A DNA stretch of 64,000 nucleotides from Rhabdaerophilum sp. SD176 (GTDB taxonomy: Bacteria; Pseudomonadota; Alphaproteobacteria; Rhizobiales; Beijerinckiaceae): positions 248,001 through 312,000 of the forward strand of contig NZ_JARJNS010000003.1 of the NCBI RefSeq assembly GCF_030143245.1. Reading direction: 5' to 3'. A program made the position numbers and the translations under genes. Of the stretch, positions 9,913-18,168 are shown one piece after another. Below the pieces are notes generated by a model, which searched no databases, had not been told where the DNA came from, and was given only the letters and a program-made list of their open reading frames with translations. Position 1 is the first letter of the stretch. Every line of letters starts with the position of its first letter.

Positions 9913-10249
9913 CATAGACCCAGGCTTCGAGGCCGGAACGCAGGCGGACAGCGATCCGCCGGTAATCCGAGACCTCGTAGGCATCGGCGGCGGCAAGTTC
10001 CTCGGCCGTGATTTCGAAAACCGTTCCGGTGACTTCGTCGAGTTCAAGGCCTGTCCGCAGGAGGATCGGATGGAAGCGTTCGCCGCTCGCCGCGATCACA
10101 GCCGGGTCCGAAATCTCGACCATCGCCTTGCGGTAGCCTGGCAGAATGTCGGGCTGGCCGGCAAGCAGGCGACCGAACTGGCTGATCTGGACCTGCGGCG
10201 TCTGCAGTGTGCCATAGGAGAAAAGATAGATCGGCGCGTGAGATGTCAT
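9902..10249 (-). CDS. Gamma-glutamylcyclotransferase / AIG2-like protein
   Basis: This 115-residue protein begins MTSHAPIYLFSYGTLQTPQ. The YGTL phosphate/substrate loop and later VTGTVFEITAEELAAADAYE are hallmarks of the AIG2/GGCT-like fold. Members cyclise gamma-glutamyl amino acids or amines to 5-oxoproline, but many bacterial members have no assigned substrate. I chose ATG 10249 because a GGAG ribosome site lies nine bases upstream; the codons before it are not conserved-looking. It is transcribed convergently with the propionate operon and divergently from ilvD. Confidence 0.85.
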   Translation of the reverse strand: MTSHAPIYLFSYGTLQTPQVQISQFGRLLAGQPDILPGYRKAMVEISDPAVIAASGERFHPILLRTGLELDEVTGTVFEITAEELAAADAYEVSDYRRIAVRLRSGLEAWVYVKA

Positions 10250-10340
10250 TCTGAAAATCTCCAATCAAAAACAAAGTCGTGAATGATGGCCGGGTAGCGG
10301 GATTCGGGCACCCGCGCAACCGATCGCCAGATTGCCCGAT

Positions 10341-10382
10341 GGCCGCTTTTCACCTAAAGCGGGTGAAACAAGACCAGCGGCC
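10341..10382 (+). promoter_or_regulatory. Nested inverted repeats in the ilvD leader
   Basis: An inner repeat TTTCACC at 10348-10354 pairs with GGTGAAA at 10362-10368 across 7 bases. It is flanked by an outer repeat GGCCGCT at 10341-10347 and AGCGGCC at 10376-10382. The element ends 29 bases before the ilvD start. It could be an operator or a structured leader; there is no T-run, so it is not a simple terminator. Confidence 0.45.
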
Positions 10383-10411
10383 CCGAAGGCCTGCTTCACG
10401 AAGGAAACCCC

Positions 10412-12247
10412 ATGCCCGCATATCGTTCGCGTACAACCACCCATGGCCGCAACATGGCCGGTGCCCGCGGCCTCTGGCGCGCCACCGGCATGAAGGATGG
10501 CGATTTCGGCAAGCCGATCATCGCTGTCGCCAATTCCTTCACGCAATTCGTGCCCGGCCATGTCCATCTCCATCCGCTCGGGCAGCTGGTGGCGCGCGAG
10601 ATCGAGGCGGCCGGCGGTGTGGCCAAGGAATTCAACACGATCGCCGTCGATGATGGCATCGCCATGGGCCATGACGGCATGCTTTATTCGCTGCCTTCGC
10701 GCGAAATCATCGCCGACAGCATCGAGTACATGGTCAATGCCCATTGCGCCGATGCGCTGGTCTGCATCTCGAACTGCGACAAGATCACGCCCGGCATGCT
10801 GATGGCGGCCTTACGTCTCAACATTCCCGTCGTCTTCGTCTCCGGCGGGCCGATGGAAGCCGGCAAGGTGACCGTCAAGGGCAAGGAAAAGGCCGTCGAC
10901 CTTGTCGATGCCATGGTCTGGGCGGCGGATGACAGCTACTCCGACGAGGACGTGCAGAAGGTTGAGCAATCGGCTTGCCCGACCTGCGGCTCCTGCTCGG
11001 GCATGTTCACTGCCAATTCGATGAACTGCCTGACCGAAGCCCTCGGCCTCTCGCTGCCCGGCAACGGCACCGTCCTCGCCACCCATGCCGATCGCCGCCG
11101 CCTCTTCGTCGAGGCCGGGCACCTGATCGTCGATCTGGCACGCCGCTATTACGAGCAGAACGATGAAGGCGTGCTGCCGCGCAATATCGCCACGTTCAAG
11201 GCATTCGAGAACGCGATGACGCTCGATATCGCCATGGGCGGCTCGACGAACACAGTGCTGCACCTGCTGGCTGCGGCCCACGAGGCCGGGCTCGACTTCA
11301 CGATGAAGGATATCGACCGCCTCTCGCGGAAAGTGCCGGTGCTCTGCAAGGTCGCCCCGGCGGTTGGCGATGTCCATATCGAGGATGTGCATCGCGCCGG
11401 CGGCATCATGAGCATCCTCGGCGAGTTGCATCGGGCCGGCCATCTGCACGGCGAGTGCCGGACAGTGCATGCCGAAACGATGTCAGCCGCATTGGCCCGC
11501 TGGGATATCACGCAGTCGAATTCGGAATCCGTGGCCACCTTCTTCAAGGCCGCGCCCGGCGGCGTGCCGTCTCAGACCGCCTTCAGCCAGTCGGCCCGCT
11601 GGAAGGAACTGGATACCGACCGCGAGAAGGGCGTCATCCGCAAGGCCAGCCACGCCTTCTCCAAGGATGGCGGCCTCGCCGTGCTCTACGGCAACCTTGC
11701 CGAAAAAGGCTGCATCGTGAAAACGGCCGGTGTCGACCCGTCCGTGCTGGTCTTTTCCGGAACCGCGCGCATTTTCGAGAGCCAGGACTCGGCCATTGAC
11801 GGCATCCTCAATGGCGGCGTTGTGGCCGGTGATGTCGTGCTGATCCGCTACGAGGGGCCGAAGGGCGGGCCGGGCATGCAGGAAATGCTCTACCCGACCA
11901 GCTACATCAAGTCGAAGAAGCTCGGAACCTCCTGTGCGCTTGTCACAGATGGGCGTTTCTCCGGCGGCACCTCGGGCCTGTCCATCGGCCATGTCTCGCC
12001 GGAAGCGGCCTCGGGCGGCACGATCGGGCTGGTCCGGGATGGCGACATCATCGAGATCGACATCCCGAACCGGTCGATCCATCTCAAGGTCAGCGATGCC
12101 GAACTCGCCACGCGGCGTGCGGAGCAGGACCGGCTCGGCTGGAAACCGGCCAAGCCGCGCAAGCGCAACGTGACAACCGCGCTGAAGGCTTATGCCCTGT
12201 TCGCGTCGAGTGCGGATACGGGCGCCGTCCGGATCCTGCCGGAATGA
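10412..12247 (+). CDS. ilvD: Dihydroxy-acid dehydratase
   Basis: The 611-residue enzyme dehydrates 2,3-dihydroxy-isovalerate and 2,3-dihydroxy-3-methylvalerate to the keto acids leading to valine, leucine and isoleucine. The N-terminus [20 protein letters not shown] is typical, and the Fe-S cluster cysteines are visible in [11 protein letters not shown] and [19 protein letters not shown]. Further conserved regions are [13 protein letters not shown] and [12 protein letters not shown]. The protein is cytoplasmic. The related edd-type (phosphogluconate) dehydratases are a paralogous alternative, but length and termini fit IlvD. It stands alone, with an Lrp/AsnC gene convergent to it, and a terminator-like hairpin follows. 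Confidence 0.96.
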   Translation: MPAYRSRTTTHGRNMAGARGLWRATGMKDGDFGKPIIAVANSFTQFVPGHVHLHPLGQLVAREIEAAGGVAKEFNTIAVDDGIAMGHDGMLYSLPSREIIADSIEYMVNAHCADALVCISNCDKITPGMLMAALRLNIPVVFVSGGPMEAGKVTVKGKEKAVDLVDAMVWAADDSYSDEDVQKVEQSACPTCGSCSGMFTANSMNCLTEALGLSLPGNGTVLATHADRRRLFVEAGHLIVDLARRYYEQNDEGVLPRNIATFKAFENAMTLDIAMGGSTNTVLHLLAAAHEAGLDFTMKDIDRLSRKVPVLCKVAPAVGDVHIEDVHRAGGIMSILGELHRAGHLHGECRTVHAETMSAALARWDITQSNSESVATFFKAAPGGVPSQTAFSQSARWKELDTDREKGVIRKASHAFSKDGGLAVLYGNLAEKGCIVKTAGVDPSVLVFSGTARIFESQDSAIDGILNGGVVAGDVVLIRYEGPKGGPGMQEMLYPTSYIKSKKLGTSCALVTDGRFSGGTSGLSIGHVSPEAASGGTIGLVRDGDIIEIDIPNRSIHLKVSDAELATRRAEQDRLGWKPAKPRKRNVTTALKAYALFASSADTGAVRILPE

Positions 12248-12257
12248 CGGGAGATCC

Positions 12258-12289
12258 CCGGGGCGCAGCGGCAGCTTCGCCCCGGCTTT
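12258..12289 (+). terminator. ilvD terminator
   Basis: CCGGGGCG at 12258-12265 and CGCCCCGG at 12278-12285 form a perfect 8-base GC stem with a 12-base loop, followed by CTTTCCC. It lies directly after the ilvD stop, between ilvD and the convergent Lrp gene. The T-run is short, so efficiency is uncertain. Confidence 0.6.
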
Positions 12290-12296
12290 CCCGAGG

Positions 12297-12758
12297 TCAG
12301 GCCAGATCCGGCACCCGGTAGCTGGTGGTGGATTTCACGCGTTCCATCGCGAAGCGCGAGGTGACGTTCTTGAGCGGGATCACCTCGATCAGGCGCTTGT
12401 AGAAGGCGTCGAACTCGGCCATGTCGCGGACCACGACGCGCAGCATGTAATCGACATCCCCGGCCATCCGGTAGATGTCCATCACCTCCGGCATGGAGGA
12501 GACGGTGCGGGCGAAATTCTGCAGCCACGGGCCGGAATGGTCGCCGGTCTCGATCTGCACGAAGACGGTCAGGCCCAGGCCGATCTTCTCCGGCGAAACC
12601 AGCGCGACACGCCGCGTGATCACCCCGGACGCATCCAGCCGCTGAATACGTTTCCAGCACGGCGTCTGCGACAGGCCGACCCGGTGCGACAGCTCGGCAA
12701 GGCTGACGGTGCAATCCTCCTGGAGCACTGTGAGGATCTTCCGGTCAATGGCATCCAT
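12297..12758 (-). CDS. Lrp/AsnC family transcriptional regulator
   Basis: The 153-residue regulator starts MDAIDRKILTVLQEDCTVSL. An AsnC-type helix-turn-helix (LAELSHRVGLSQTPCWKRIQ, about residues 18-38) is followed by an RAM/effector-binding domain (residues 62-150) with MPEVMDIYRMAGDVDYMLRV. ATG 12758 was chosen because it has an AGGGAG ribosome site and gives the usual family start; the frame extends upstream without supporting features. Such proteins sense amino acids as octamers. Its target is unknown; the neighbouring ilvD or the cys operon are possible but not shown. Confidence 0.93.
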   Translation of the reverse strand: MDAIDRKILTVLQEDCTVSLAELSHRVGLSQTPCWKRIQRLDASGVITRRVALVSPEKIGLGLTVFVQIETGDHSGPWLQNFARTVSSMPEVMDIYRMAGDVDYMLRVVVRDMAEFDAFYKRLIEVIPLKNVTSRFAMERVKSTTSYRVPDLA

Positions 12759-12843
12759 GGCAGGCTCCCTTCTTGGGCCTGAATGTATCAGGGAATGCTT
12801 TTCCTTTTTGTCTGTTATTTTTGATGATAATAAGAAAAATTCC
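12759..12843 (-). promoter_or_regulatory. AT-rich gap holding the Lrp promoter and end of the cys operon
   Basis: These 85 bases are strikingly AT-rich compared with the surroundings, with T-runs on both strands. On the minus strand they separate the cysG stop (TAG) from the Lrp start, and probably hold the Lrp promoter and the transcription end of the cys operon. No convincing hairpin was seen. Confidence 0.4.
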
Positions 12844-14295
12844 CTACTCAGCGGCAATAAGCGGGAGATTCATCTCAATATCGGTCAATTGGATTTCCCG
12901 GATGACAGCGCCGATCATCACCAGCATCGGGCCGGTTTCTGGCAAGTCACCGAGCGCCACCGGCAGGGCATCGATCCGGGCGCAGCGATGTATCTGTGTG
13001 GGGCGGGTGGCGTTGACAACAGCAACGGCAGGGGTGGCAGGGGCGAGCCCAGCGGCCAGTGCTTCCCGGACGAAGCCCTCGAGCGTGCGCCGGGGCATGT
13101 AGACCACCGTTGTGGTAACCGGGTCGGCGATGGCGGCCCAGTTCATGTCGGCAGGAAGCAACCCGTCTTCTCCGTGCCCGGTCACATACTGGATCCGCCG
13201 CGCCTTTTTCCGCTCGGTCAGCGAAAATCCGAGCACCGCTGCCGCGCCCTGTGCCGAGGATATCCCCGGGATAATGTCTACTGCCACGCCGGCCCGGCGG
13301 CAGGCATCGATCTCTTCGGTTGCGCGGCCGAAGATCAGCGGATCGCCGCCCTTGAGCCGGACTACGCGCTTGCCTGCCAGCGCCTCGCGCACGATCAGCG
13401 CCGAGATGTCGCCCTGCCGGCAAGACGGGCCATGCCCGGTCTTGCCGACGCGGATCCGTTCCGATTCACGGCGGGCCAGATCGAGAATTTCCGGCGCGAC
13501 GAGATCGTCATGCAGGATGACGTCGGCGGAATGCAGCGCACGCAGCGCTTTCAGCGTCAGCAAGTCCGGATCGCCGGGTCCCGCCCCCACAAGGCTGACC
13601 CGGCCGGCCGGTGGGGCTTGCCTGTCCCGCGCGAAGGCGCGCAGGAGGTCGCGGCGGTCACCGGCATCCGGGCGTCGCTCCGGCTCGGCCATGGCGCGTT
13701 CGGTGAAGCGCTCCCAGAACAGGCGCCTGAGCGCATAGGCCGGGCGGCTGGCCTGGACATAGCGCCGCCAGTCTCGCGCAGCGGCAGCCCAATGGGCGAG
13801 GCCGGGCGGAAGCATGGCCTCGATCCGCGCGCGGATCGCCTGCCCGAAGACGGGCGCCGCCCCGTCGGTCGAGATCGAGATGACCAGCGGCGAGCGGTTG
13901 ACGATCGCCCCGAACTGGAAGTCGCAGAAGGCGGGACGATCGATCAGGTTGACCGGGATTCCAGCCTTCCGGGCAGCCGCGGCGAAGGCGCCGGCCTGGT
14001 CATCGGTCTCGAAATCCCCGATCGCGAGGGCAGCACCGGCGAAATCGGCCGGCTTCCAGGGGCGGTCCTGCAGGCGGATCCGCGCATCGGCAAAGGGCTC
14101 GGCAAAGGCACCGGGTGGCGCGAACAGGCGCACCTCAGCACCGGCGGCAGCGAGCAACTCCGCCTTCCAGCGCACCCCGTCCGAGTGCCCGGCCAGCACA
14201 ACGAAGCGGCCCTGCAGCTTGTGGAAGACCGGCAGCGTCGCCAGCGGCGCAATCCGCGCCGGCGGCTGGGATGTCGGGGCGCGGTGCGGAATCAT
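12844..14295 (-). CDS. cysG: Siroheme synthase (uroporphyrinogen-III methyltransferase / precorrin-2 dehydrogenase-chelatase)
   Basis: The 483-residue two-domain enzyme makes siroheme for the sulfite reductase encoded upstream in the same operon. Residues 15-210 form the dehydrogenase/ferrochelatase part (LPVFHKLQGRFVVLAGHS; DFQFGAIVNRSPLVISIS). Residues 235-475 form the SUMT methyltransferase with VGAGPGDPDLLTLKALRAL, VVRLKGGDPLIFGRA and IPGISSAQGAAA. The NAD-loop reads AGHSDG rather than the common GGG type, so one glycine is replaced. ATG 14295 is preferred because it overlaps the stop of the preceding small ORF as ATGA; the frame is open further upstream but that overlaps cysN. Confidence 0.95.
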   Translation of the reverse strand: MIPHRAPTSQPPARIAPLATLPVFHKLQGRFVVLAGHSDGVRWKAELLAAAGAEVRLFAPPGAFAEPFADARIRLQDRPWKPADFAGAALAIGDFETDDQAGAFAAAARKAGIPVNLIDRPAFCDFQFGAIVNRSPLVISISTDGAAPVFGQAIRARIEAMLPPGLAHWAAAARDWRRYVQASRPAYALRRLFWERFTERAMAEPERRPDAGDRRDLLRAFARDRQAPPAGRVSLVGAGPGDPDLLTLKALRALHSADVILHDDLVAPEILDLARRESERIRVGKTGHGPSCRQGDISALIVREALAGKRVVRLKGGDPLIFGRATEEIDACRRAGVAVDIIPGISSAQGAAAVLGFSLTERKKARRIQYVTGHGEDGLLPADMNWAAIADPVTTTVVYMPRRTLEGFVREALAAGLAPATPAVAVVNATRPTQIHRCARIDALPVALGDLPETGPMLVMIGAVIREIQLTDIEMNLPLIAAE

Positions 14296-14417
14296 GCCAG
14301 CACCTGTGCCGCGAGAGCATAGGCCCGCGCGGAGGGGAGGAGCAGCCAGAGCAGCGTGAGAGCCAGAAGGAGAAGGCGGAAAGCCCATTCGTGGCGATGC
14401 GCGGGAGGCGGGTTCAT
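14292..14417 (-). CDS. Small single-pass membrane protein in the cys operon (41 residues)
   Basis: A short frame lies exactly between cysN and cysG. Its ATG (14417-14415) overlaps the cysN stop as ATGA, and its own TGA overlaps the cysG start as ATGA. The product begins MNPPPAHRHEWAFR, followed by a leucine-rich hydrophobic stretch (about residues 14-27) and a short tail ending AYALAAQVLA. One membrane span with a basic N-terminus is predicted by eye. Coupling at both ends argues that it is really translated. I do not recognise a family. It directly follows the membrane-tailed CysN, so a role in anchoring or assembling the sulfate-activation enzymes is possible, but this is inference. Confidence 0.6.
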   Translation of the reverse strand: MNPPPAHRHEWAFRLLLLALTLLWLLLPSARAYALAAQVLA

Positions 14418-16018
14418 ATGCCGCCTCCGTCAAGGCCCGGCTCCGGACCCATGGAAGGAGCCGGCTTTTCTCCGGGAGGCCAGAACCTTTCCTGCAGCGT
14501 GATGAGGAGCGGTCGGCCGATCCCGTCAAGGGCTGCGAGGATCAGCGCGTCAGCCAGCGTGCCCGTCAACAGGAAGCCTGTCAGCGCGAAGAGCAGGATC
14601 GTGATGGCGCTTCGGATCTGCTCCGGCCGGTGCGAAGGCCAGAACCGCAACAGCAGTGCATGCACGGGCGCGGAATGTCGCGGCGAAGCCTCGCGGGAAG
14701 GGCCGGATGCTGTCTCGATGACGCCCATGGCAAGAGTGGCATGGGTCATCGGATCGATCAGCAGGAAGCTGCCCAGCGGCTGGCACTCATTGTAGGGCAG
14801 GGCGAAGAGCGGCGCTTCGGGCCGGAGGACGGCCTTGCCGATCCCGTTCATGGCAAGCTGCCGGGCCGGCCGGGGCGTCAGGTCTTCCACGGAGAGTTCG
14901 TGGGTCAGGGCCTCGAAGCGGACGGGAACCGTTGCCGAACCGAGCTTGAGAAGCAGCCGGTCGCCTGGCGCGAGCACGCGTTCGCCGAGAACGAGCAGCC
15001 GCACGGTGAGCGTTCCGGTCCCATGAGGCGGTCGATGCCCGACCGTGATCACGTCGCCGCGCGCCACATCGGTCTCGTCCGCGAGGGTGACCGTCACAGC
15101 CTCGCCGGCTTTCGCCGCGTTGCGGGCGCCTTCCGGCGTCAGGATCTCCGCGATCCGGCTTGCCCGGCCCTGCGGCAGGATGGTGACGGGATCGCCGACG
15201 CGGATCTGCCCGCTGGCGACGGTTCCGGAAAAGCCGCGGAAATCGGCATTCGGGCGGTTCACCCATTGGACCGGGAGGAAGAACCGGCCATCGACCGGAA
15301 GCGCCGGTTCGAGGGTTTCCAGAAGGTCGAGCAGCGTCGGACCGGCATACCAGGGCATGCGTCCGGAGTGCCGGGTGAGGGTATCGCCATCCCGCGCGAC
15401 AAGCGGCAGGACATGGATTGAACGGAAGCCGAGCCGGGCGACAAGGGCGCGATATTCGGCCTCGATCCGTCGGAAAACCGCTTCGTCGAAGCCAACAAGA
15501 TCCATCTTGTTCATGGCAAGGATCACATCCCTCACACCCACCAGCGAGACGATAGAGGAATGCCGCCGCGTCTGGGGCAGCACCCCCTTGCGCGCATCCA
15601 CGAGCAGGATCGCCACATCCGCCGTCGAAGCGCCTGTCGCCATGTTACGGGTATATTGTTCGTGGCCGGGCGTGTCCGCTGCGATGAAGGCGCGGCGCGG
15701 CGTCGCGAAATAGCGATAGGCGACATCGATCGTGATGCCCTGCTCGCGCTCGGCGGAAAGGCCATCAACCAGCAGTGCAAAATCACGGTTCTTGCCATCG
15801 GTGCCGAAGCGTTCGGAATCCCGCGCCAGTGCCTCGGCCTGGTCCTCGTAGACCGCGCCGGTTTCCCAGAGGAGCCGGCCGAGCAAGGTGGACTTGCCAT
15901 CATCCACCGATCCGCAGGTGATGAAGCGCAGCAGGCTGCGCTCGGCCGGGCGGAGCGCGGCGGCAACGTCCGGCATGTCCGGTTCGGGGTGGCGCGCGGC
16001 AAGCATGGCGGGCAGCAT
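14414..16018 (-). CDS. cysN: Sulfate adenylyltransferase subunit 1 (CysN) with a C-terminal DUF2061-like membrane domain
   Basis: The 534-residue GTPase subunit of ATP sulfurylase couples GTP hydrolysis to APS formation with CysD. GTP-binding motifs are GSVDDGKSTLLGRL (about residues 36-49), DTPGHEQYTRN and NKMD; EF-Tu-like domains 2 and 3 follow to about residue 450. The last 75-80 residues are not an APS kinase. They read RPEQIRSAITILLFALTGFL, then a second hydrophobic helix and LQERFWPP, resembling DUF2061, a two-helix membrane domain ending in a HERxW-like motif. The enzyme may therefore be membrane-attached. TGATG links it to cysD upstream and ATGA to the small ORF downstream. Confidence 0.92.
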   Translation of the reverse strand: MLPAMLAARHPEPDMPDVAAALRPAERSLLRFITCGSVDDGKSTLLGRLLWETGAVYEDQAEALARDSERFGTDGKNRDFALLVDGLSAEREQGITIDVAYRYFATPRRAFIAADTPGHEQYTRNMATGASTADVAILLVDARKGVLPQTRRHSSIVSLVGVRDVILAMNKMDLVGFDEAVFRRIEAEYRALVARLGFRSIHVLPLVARDGDTLTRHSGRMPWYAGPTLLDLLETLEPALPVDGRFFLPVQWVNRPNADFRGFSGTVASGQIRVGDPVTILPQGRASRIAEILTPEGARNAAKAGEAVTVTLADETDVARGDVITVGHRPPHGTGTLTVRLLVLGERVLAPGDRLLLKLGSATVPVRFEALTHELSVEDLTPRPARQLAMNGIGKAVLRPEAPLFALPYNECQPLGSFLLIDPMTHATLAMGVIETASGPSREASPRHSAPVHALLLRFWPSHRPEQIRSAITILLFALTGFLLTGTLADALILAALDGIGRPLLITLQERFWPPGEKPAPSMGPEPGLDGGGI

Positions 16019-16920
16019 CAGAAGTATCCTTCCTGCTTCTTCTTTTCCATCGAGCTGGTGGCATCATGGTCGATCACGCGGCCTTGCCGTTCTGAAACGC
16101 GACTCTCGCGCATCTCCGCCAGCACGGCCTCGAGCGTGTCCGCCCGGCTTTCGACAGCCCCTGTCAGCGGGTAGCAGCCGAGAGTCCGGAACCGGATTAT
16201 CCGGGTTTCGAGCACCTCGCCCGGCAACAGCGTCAGGCGCTCGTCATCACGCATGATCAGGGCGCCGTTCCGTTGCACGACGGGGCGTGGCTTTGCGAAA
16301 TAGAGCGGCACGACGGGGATGTTTTCGAGCGCGATGTAGTCCCAGACATCCGCTTCGGTCCAGTTCGAGAGCGGGAAGACCCGGAAGCTTTCGCCCTGCG
16401 CCTTGCGGGTATTGAACAGCAGCCAGGGTTCCGGGCGCTGCGACCGCGGATCCCAGCGATGGTCCGGCGTGCGCAGCGAAAAAATGCGCTCCTTCGCGCG
16501 GGACTTTTCCTCGTCGCGCCGGGCGCCGCCGAAGGCCGCGTCGAAGCCATGCCGGTCCAGCGCCTGCTTCAGCGCCTGCGTCTTCATCACATCCGTATGG
16601 ACAGCCGACCCATGGCTGAGGGGGCCGATCCCTGCCGCCAGCCCGTCCGGATTGGTGTGGACGATCAGGTCAAGCCCGAGGCGCCTTGCGGTCTCGTCGC
16701 GGAAGGCGATCATCTCGCGGAACTTCCAGCCGGTATCGACATGCAGCACCGGGAAGGGCAGCCGCCCCGGCGCAAACGCCTTCAGCGCGAGATGCAGCAG
16801 CACAGCCGAATCCTTGCCGATCGAATAGAGCAGGACCGGCCTGTCGCAGGTGGCAAAGACCTCGCGGAAAATGAAGATGGCCTCGGCTTCGAGGCGCCGC
16901 AGATGGCTGTTCGCATGCAT
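16018..16920 (-). CDS. cysD: Sulfate adenylyltransferase subunit 2
   Basis: The 300-residue PP-loop pyrophosphatase-type ATPase forms adenosine-5'-phosphosulfate from ATP and sulfate with CysN. It starts [20 protein letters not shown]. The PP-loop [18 protein letters not shown] is near residue 40, followed by [16 protein letters not shown] and [20 protein letters not shown]; the C-terminal [13 protein letters not shown] is characteristic. ATG 16920 is one base after the cysH stop. The long upstream in-frame extension overlaps cysH and was rejected. It is part of the overlapping cys operon. Confidence 0.96.
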   Translation of the reverse strand: MHANSHLRRLEAEAIFIFREVFATCDRPVLLYSIGKDSAVLLHLALKAFAPGRLPFPVLHVDTGWKFREMIAFRDETARRLGLDLIVHTNPDGLAAGIGPLSHGSAVHTDVMKTQALKQALDRHGFDAAFGGARRDEEKSRAKERIFSLRTPDHRWDPRSQRPEPWLLFNTRKAQGESFRVFPLSNWTEADVWDYIALENIPVVPLYFAKPRPVVQRNGALIMRDDERLTLLPGEVLETRIIRFRTLGCYPLTGAVESRADTLEAVLAEMRESRVSERQGRVIDHDATSSMEKKKQEGYF

Positions 16921-16921
16921 G

Positions 16922-17659
16922 TCAGGCCCTCCGGCCTTCGGGGTCGGGTTTGGCCCGTGCGAGATGGAGGCCGCATTCGCGGCTGGCATCCGCTTCCCAC
17001 CACCAGCGGCCCGCCCGCTCGTCTTCGCCTGGCAGAATCGCCCGGGTGCAGGGCTGGCAGCCGATCGAGAGGAAGCCGGCCGCGTGAAGCGGATTGACGG
17101 GGATCGACCAACGCGCGGCGAGCTCGGCGAGGTCTTCACGCGTCTGGTCGAAAAGCGGGTTGATTTTCCAGAGTCCGAATTCCGGGTCGAAACGCAGTGC
17201 GCCGGTTCCCTGCCGGAAGGCGGACTGGCTGGCGCGGAGGCCTGTCAGCCAACCCTCGGCACCGGCCAGCACGCGCTGGAGCGGCTCCACCTTGCGCACA
17301 TGGCAGCAGGCTTTCCGGGCATCCGGCGAGAGACGGAAGCCGTTGATGCCCTGGTCATCCAGCAGCCGCTCGATGGCGATCCGGTCCGGTGCAAAGCCAC
17401 GAACCCGCCGCCCGTAATGCATCTCCGTATCGGACCAGAGGGCGTAGGTTTCGGGGAACAGCCGGCCGGTATCGAGCGTGGCCACCTCGATATCGAGTCC
17501 CTCCGTGAAGATCAGATGGGTGAGCACCTGATCCTCGAGGCCAAGGCTGGTGGTGAAGACCAGCTTGCCTTCGAAGGTCTGCCGGATTCTCTTGAGCCGG
17601 GATGCAAGCGGCAGGTCGCCCAGAGCGAGAGCCAGTTGGTTGGCGCTGGCCTCCGTCAT
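16922..17659 (-). CDS. cysH: Assimilatory APS reductase (CysH family, Fe-S type)
   Basis: The 245-residue enzyme reduces adenylylsulfate to sulfite using thioredoxin. The PP-loop-like segment is [17 protein letters not shown], with [12 protein letters not shown] after it. The paired cysteines [12 protein letters not shown] and [11 protein letters not shown] are the [4Fe-4S] ligands that mark the plant/bacterial APS reductase rather than PAPS reductase, and the C-terminal ECGLH holds the catalytic cysteine. This fits the absence of an APS kinase (CysC) domain in the operon: APS is reduced directly. The start overlaps the DUF934 stop as ATGA. Confidence 0.95.
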   Translation of the reverse strand: MTEASANQLALALGDLPLASRLKRIRQTFEGKLVFTTSLGLEDQVLTHLIFTEGLDIEVATLDTGRLFPETYALWSDTEMHYGRRVRGFAPDRIAIERLLDDQGINGFRLSPDARKACCHVRKVEPLQRVLAGAEGWLTGLRASQSAFRQGTGALRFDPEFGLWKINPLFDQTREDLAELAARWSIPVNPLHAAGFLSIGCQPCTRAILPGEDERAGRWWWEADASRECGLHLARAKPDPEGRRA

Positions 17660-18168
17660 GTCGCACCGCCGGTCCGGGCCTCACGCCGGGCTTCGAGAAT
17701 GTTCTGCCCGCGCGCATAGTCCCGCTGGTAGCTGGTGCTGTAGATTGCCAGATCGGCGAGCCAGGCGGCCTCGCCCTGCCGGGTGGCAACCGCATCGGGC
17801 AGTTCCACCTCGTCGAAACCGCAGGCCATCGCATAGGCGAACTGGTCGGGAATGAGCGGGCCGACAGCGCGGAGGATGCCGCGGAAGCCGGCGCGCCTCA
17901 GGCGCCGGGCCAGTGTGAAGCCGCGGCCATCGGCAAAGCCGGGAAAGGCAATGGCGATCAGGTCGACCTGGTTGGCGAACGCCGTCGCGTCCTCCGCAGG
18001 CAGCGTGTTGGCGATGTCGATGCCGATGCGCTGGCCGAGAGCCCGGACCAGCAGCCCCGCCTGAACATCCGCCAGCGGCACGATGACCGCCGGATGGCCG
18101 GCAATCTCGGCTGCCGGGAGCCGCCGGAAAGGGTCGGGCCGGAACCCGTGGCGGTCAAGCAGCGTCAT
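17656..18168 (-). CDS. DUF934 domain protein of the sulfite reductase operon
   Basis: A 170-residue protein starting MTLLDRHGFRPDPFRRLP. The segments VPLADVQAGLLVRALGQRIG, AFPGFADGRGFTLARRLRR and FAYAMACGFDEVELPD match the DUF934 family, which regularly follows cysI in proteobacteria. Its molecular function is not established; a role in electron supply or maturation of sulfite reductase has been suggested only by gene neighbourhood. ATG 18168 overlaps the end of cysI by 14 bases, and its stop overlaps cysH. It has no membrane segment. Confidence 0.9.
   Translation of the reverse strand: MTLLDRHGFRPDPFRRLPAAEIAGHPAVIVPLADVQAGLLVRALGQRIGIDIANTLPAEDATAFANQVDLIAIAFPGFADGRGFTLARRLRRAGFRGILRAVGPLIPDQFAYAMACGFDEVELPDAVATRQGEAAWLADLAIYSTSYQRDYARGQNILEARREARTGGAT

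Noticed and set aside
14414-14700. APS kinase (CysC) domain at the end of CysN
   Set aside because: No P-loop or APS-binding motif is present; the tail is a hydrophobic two-helix segment.
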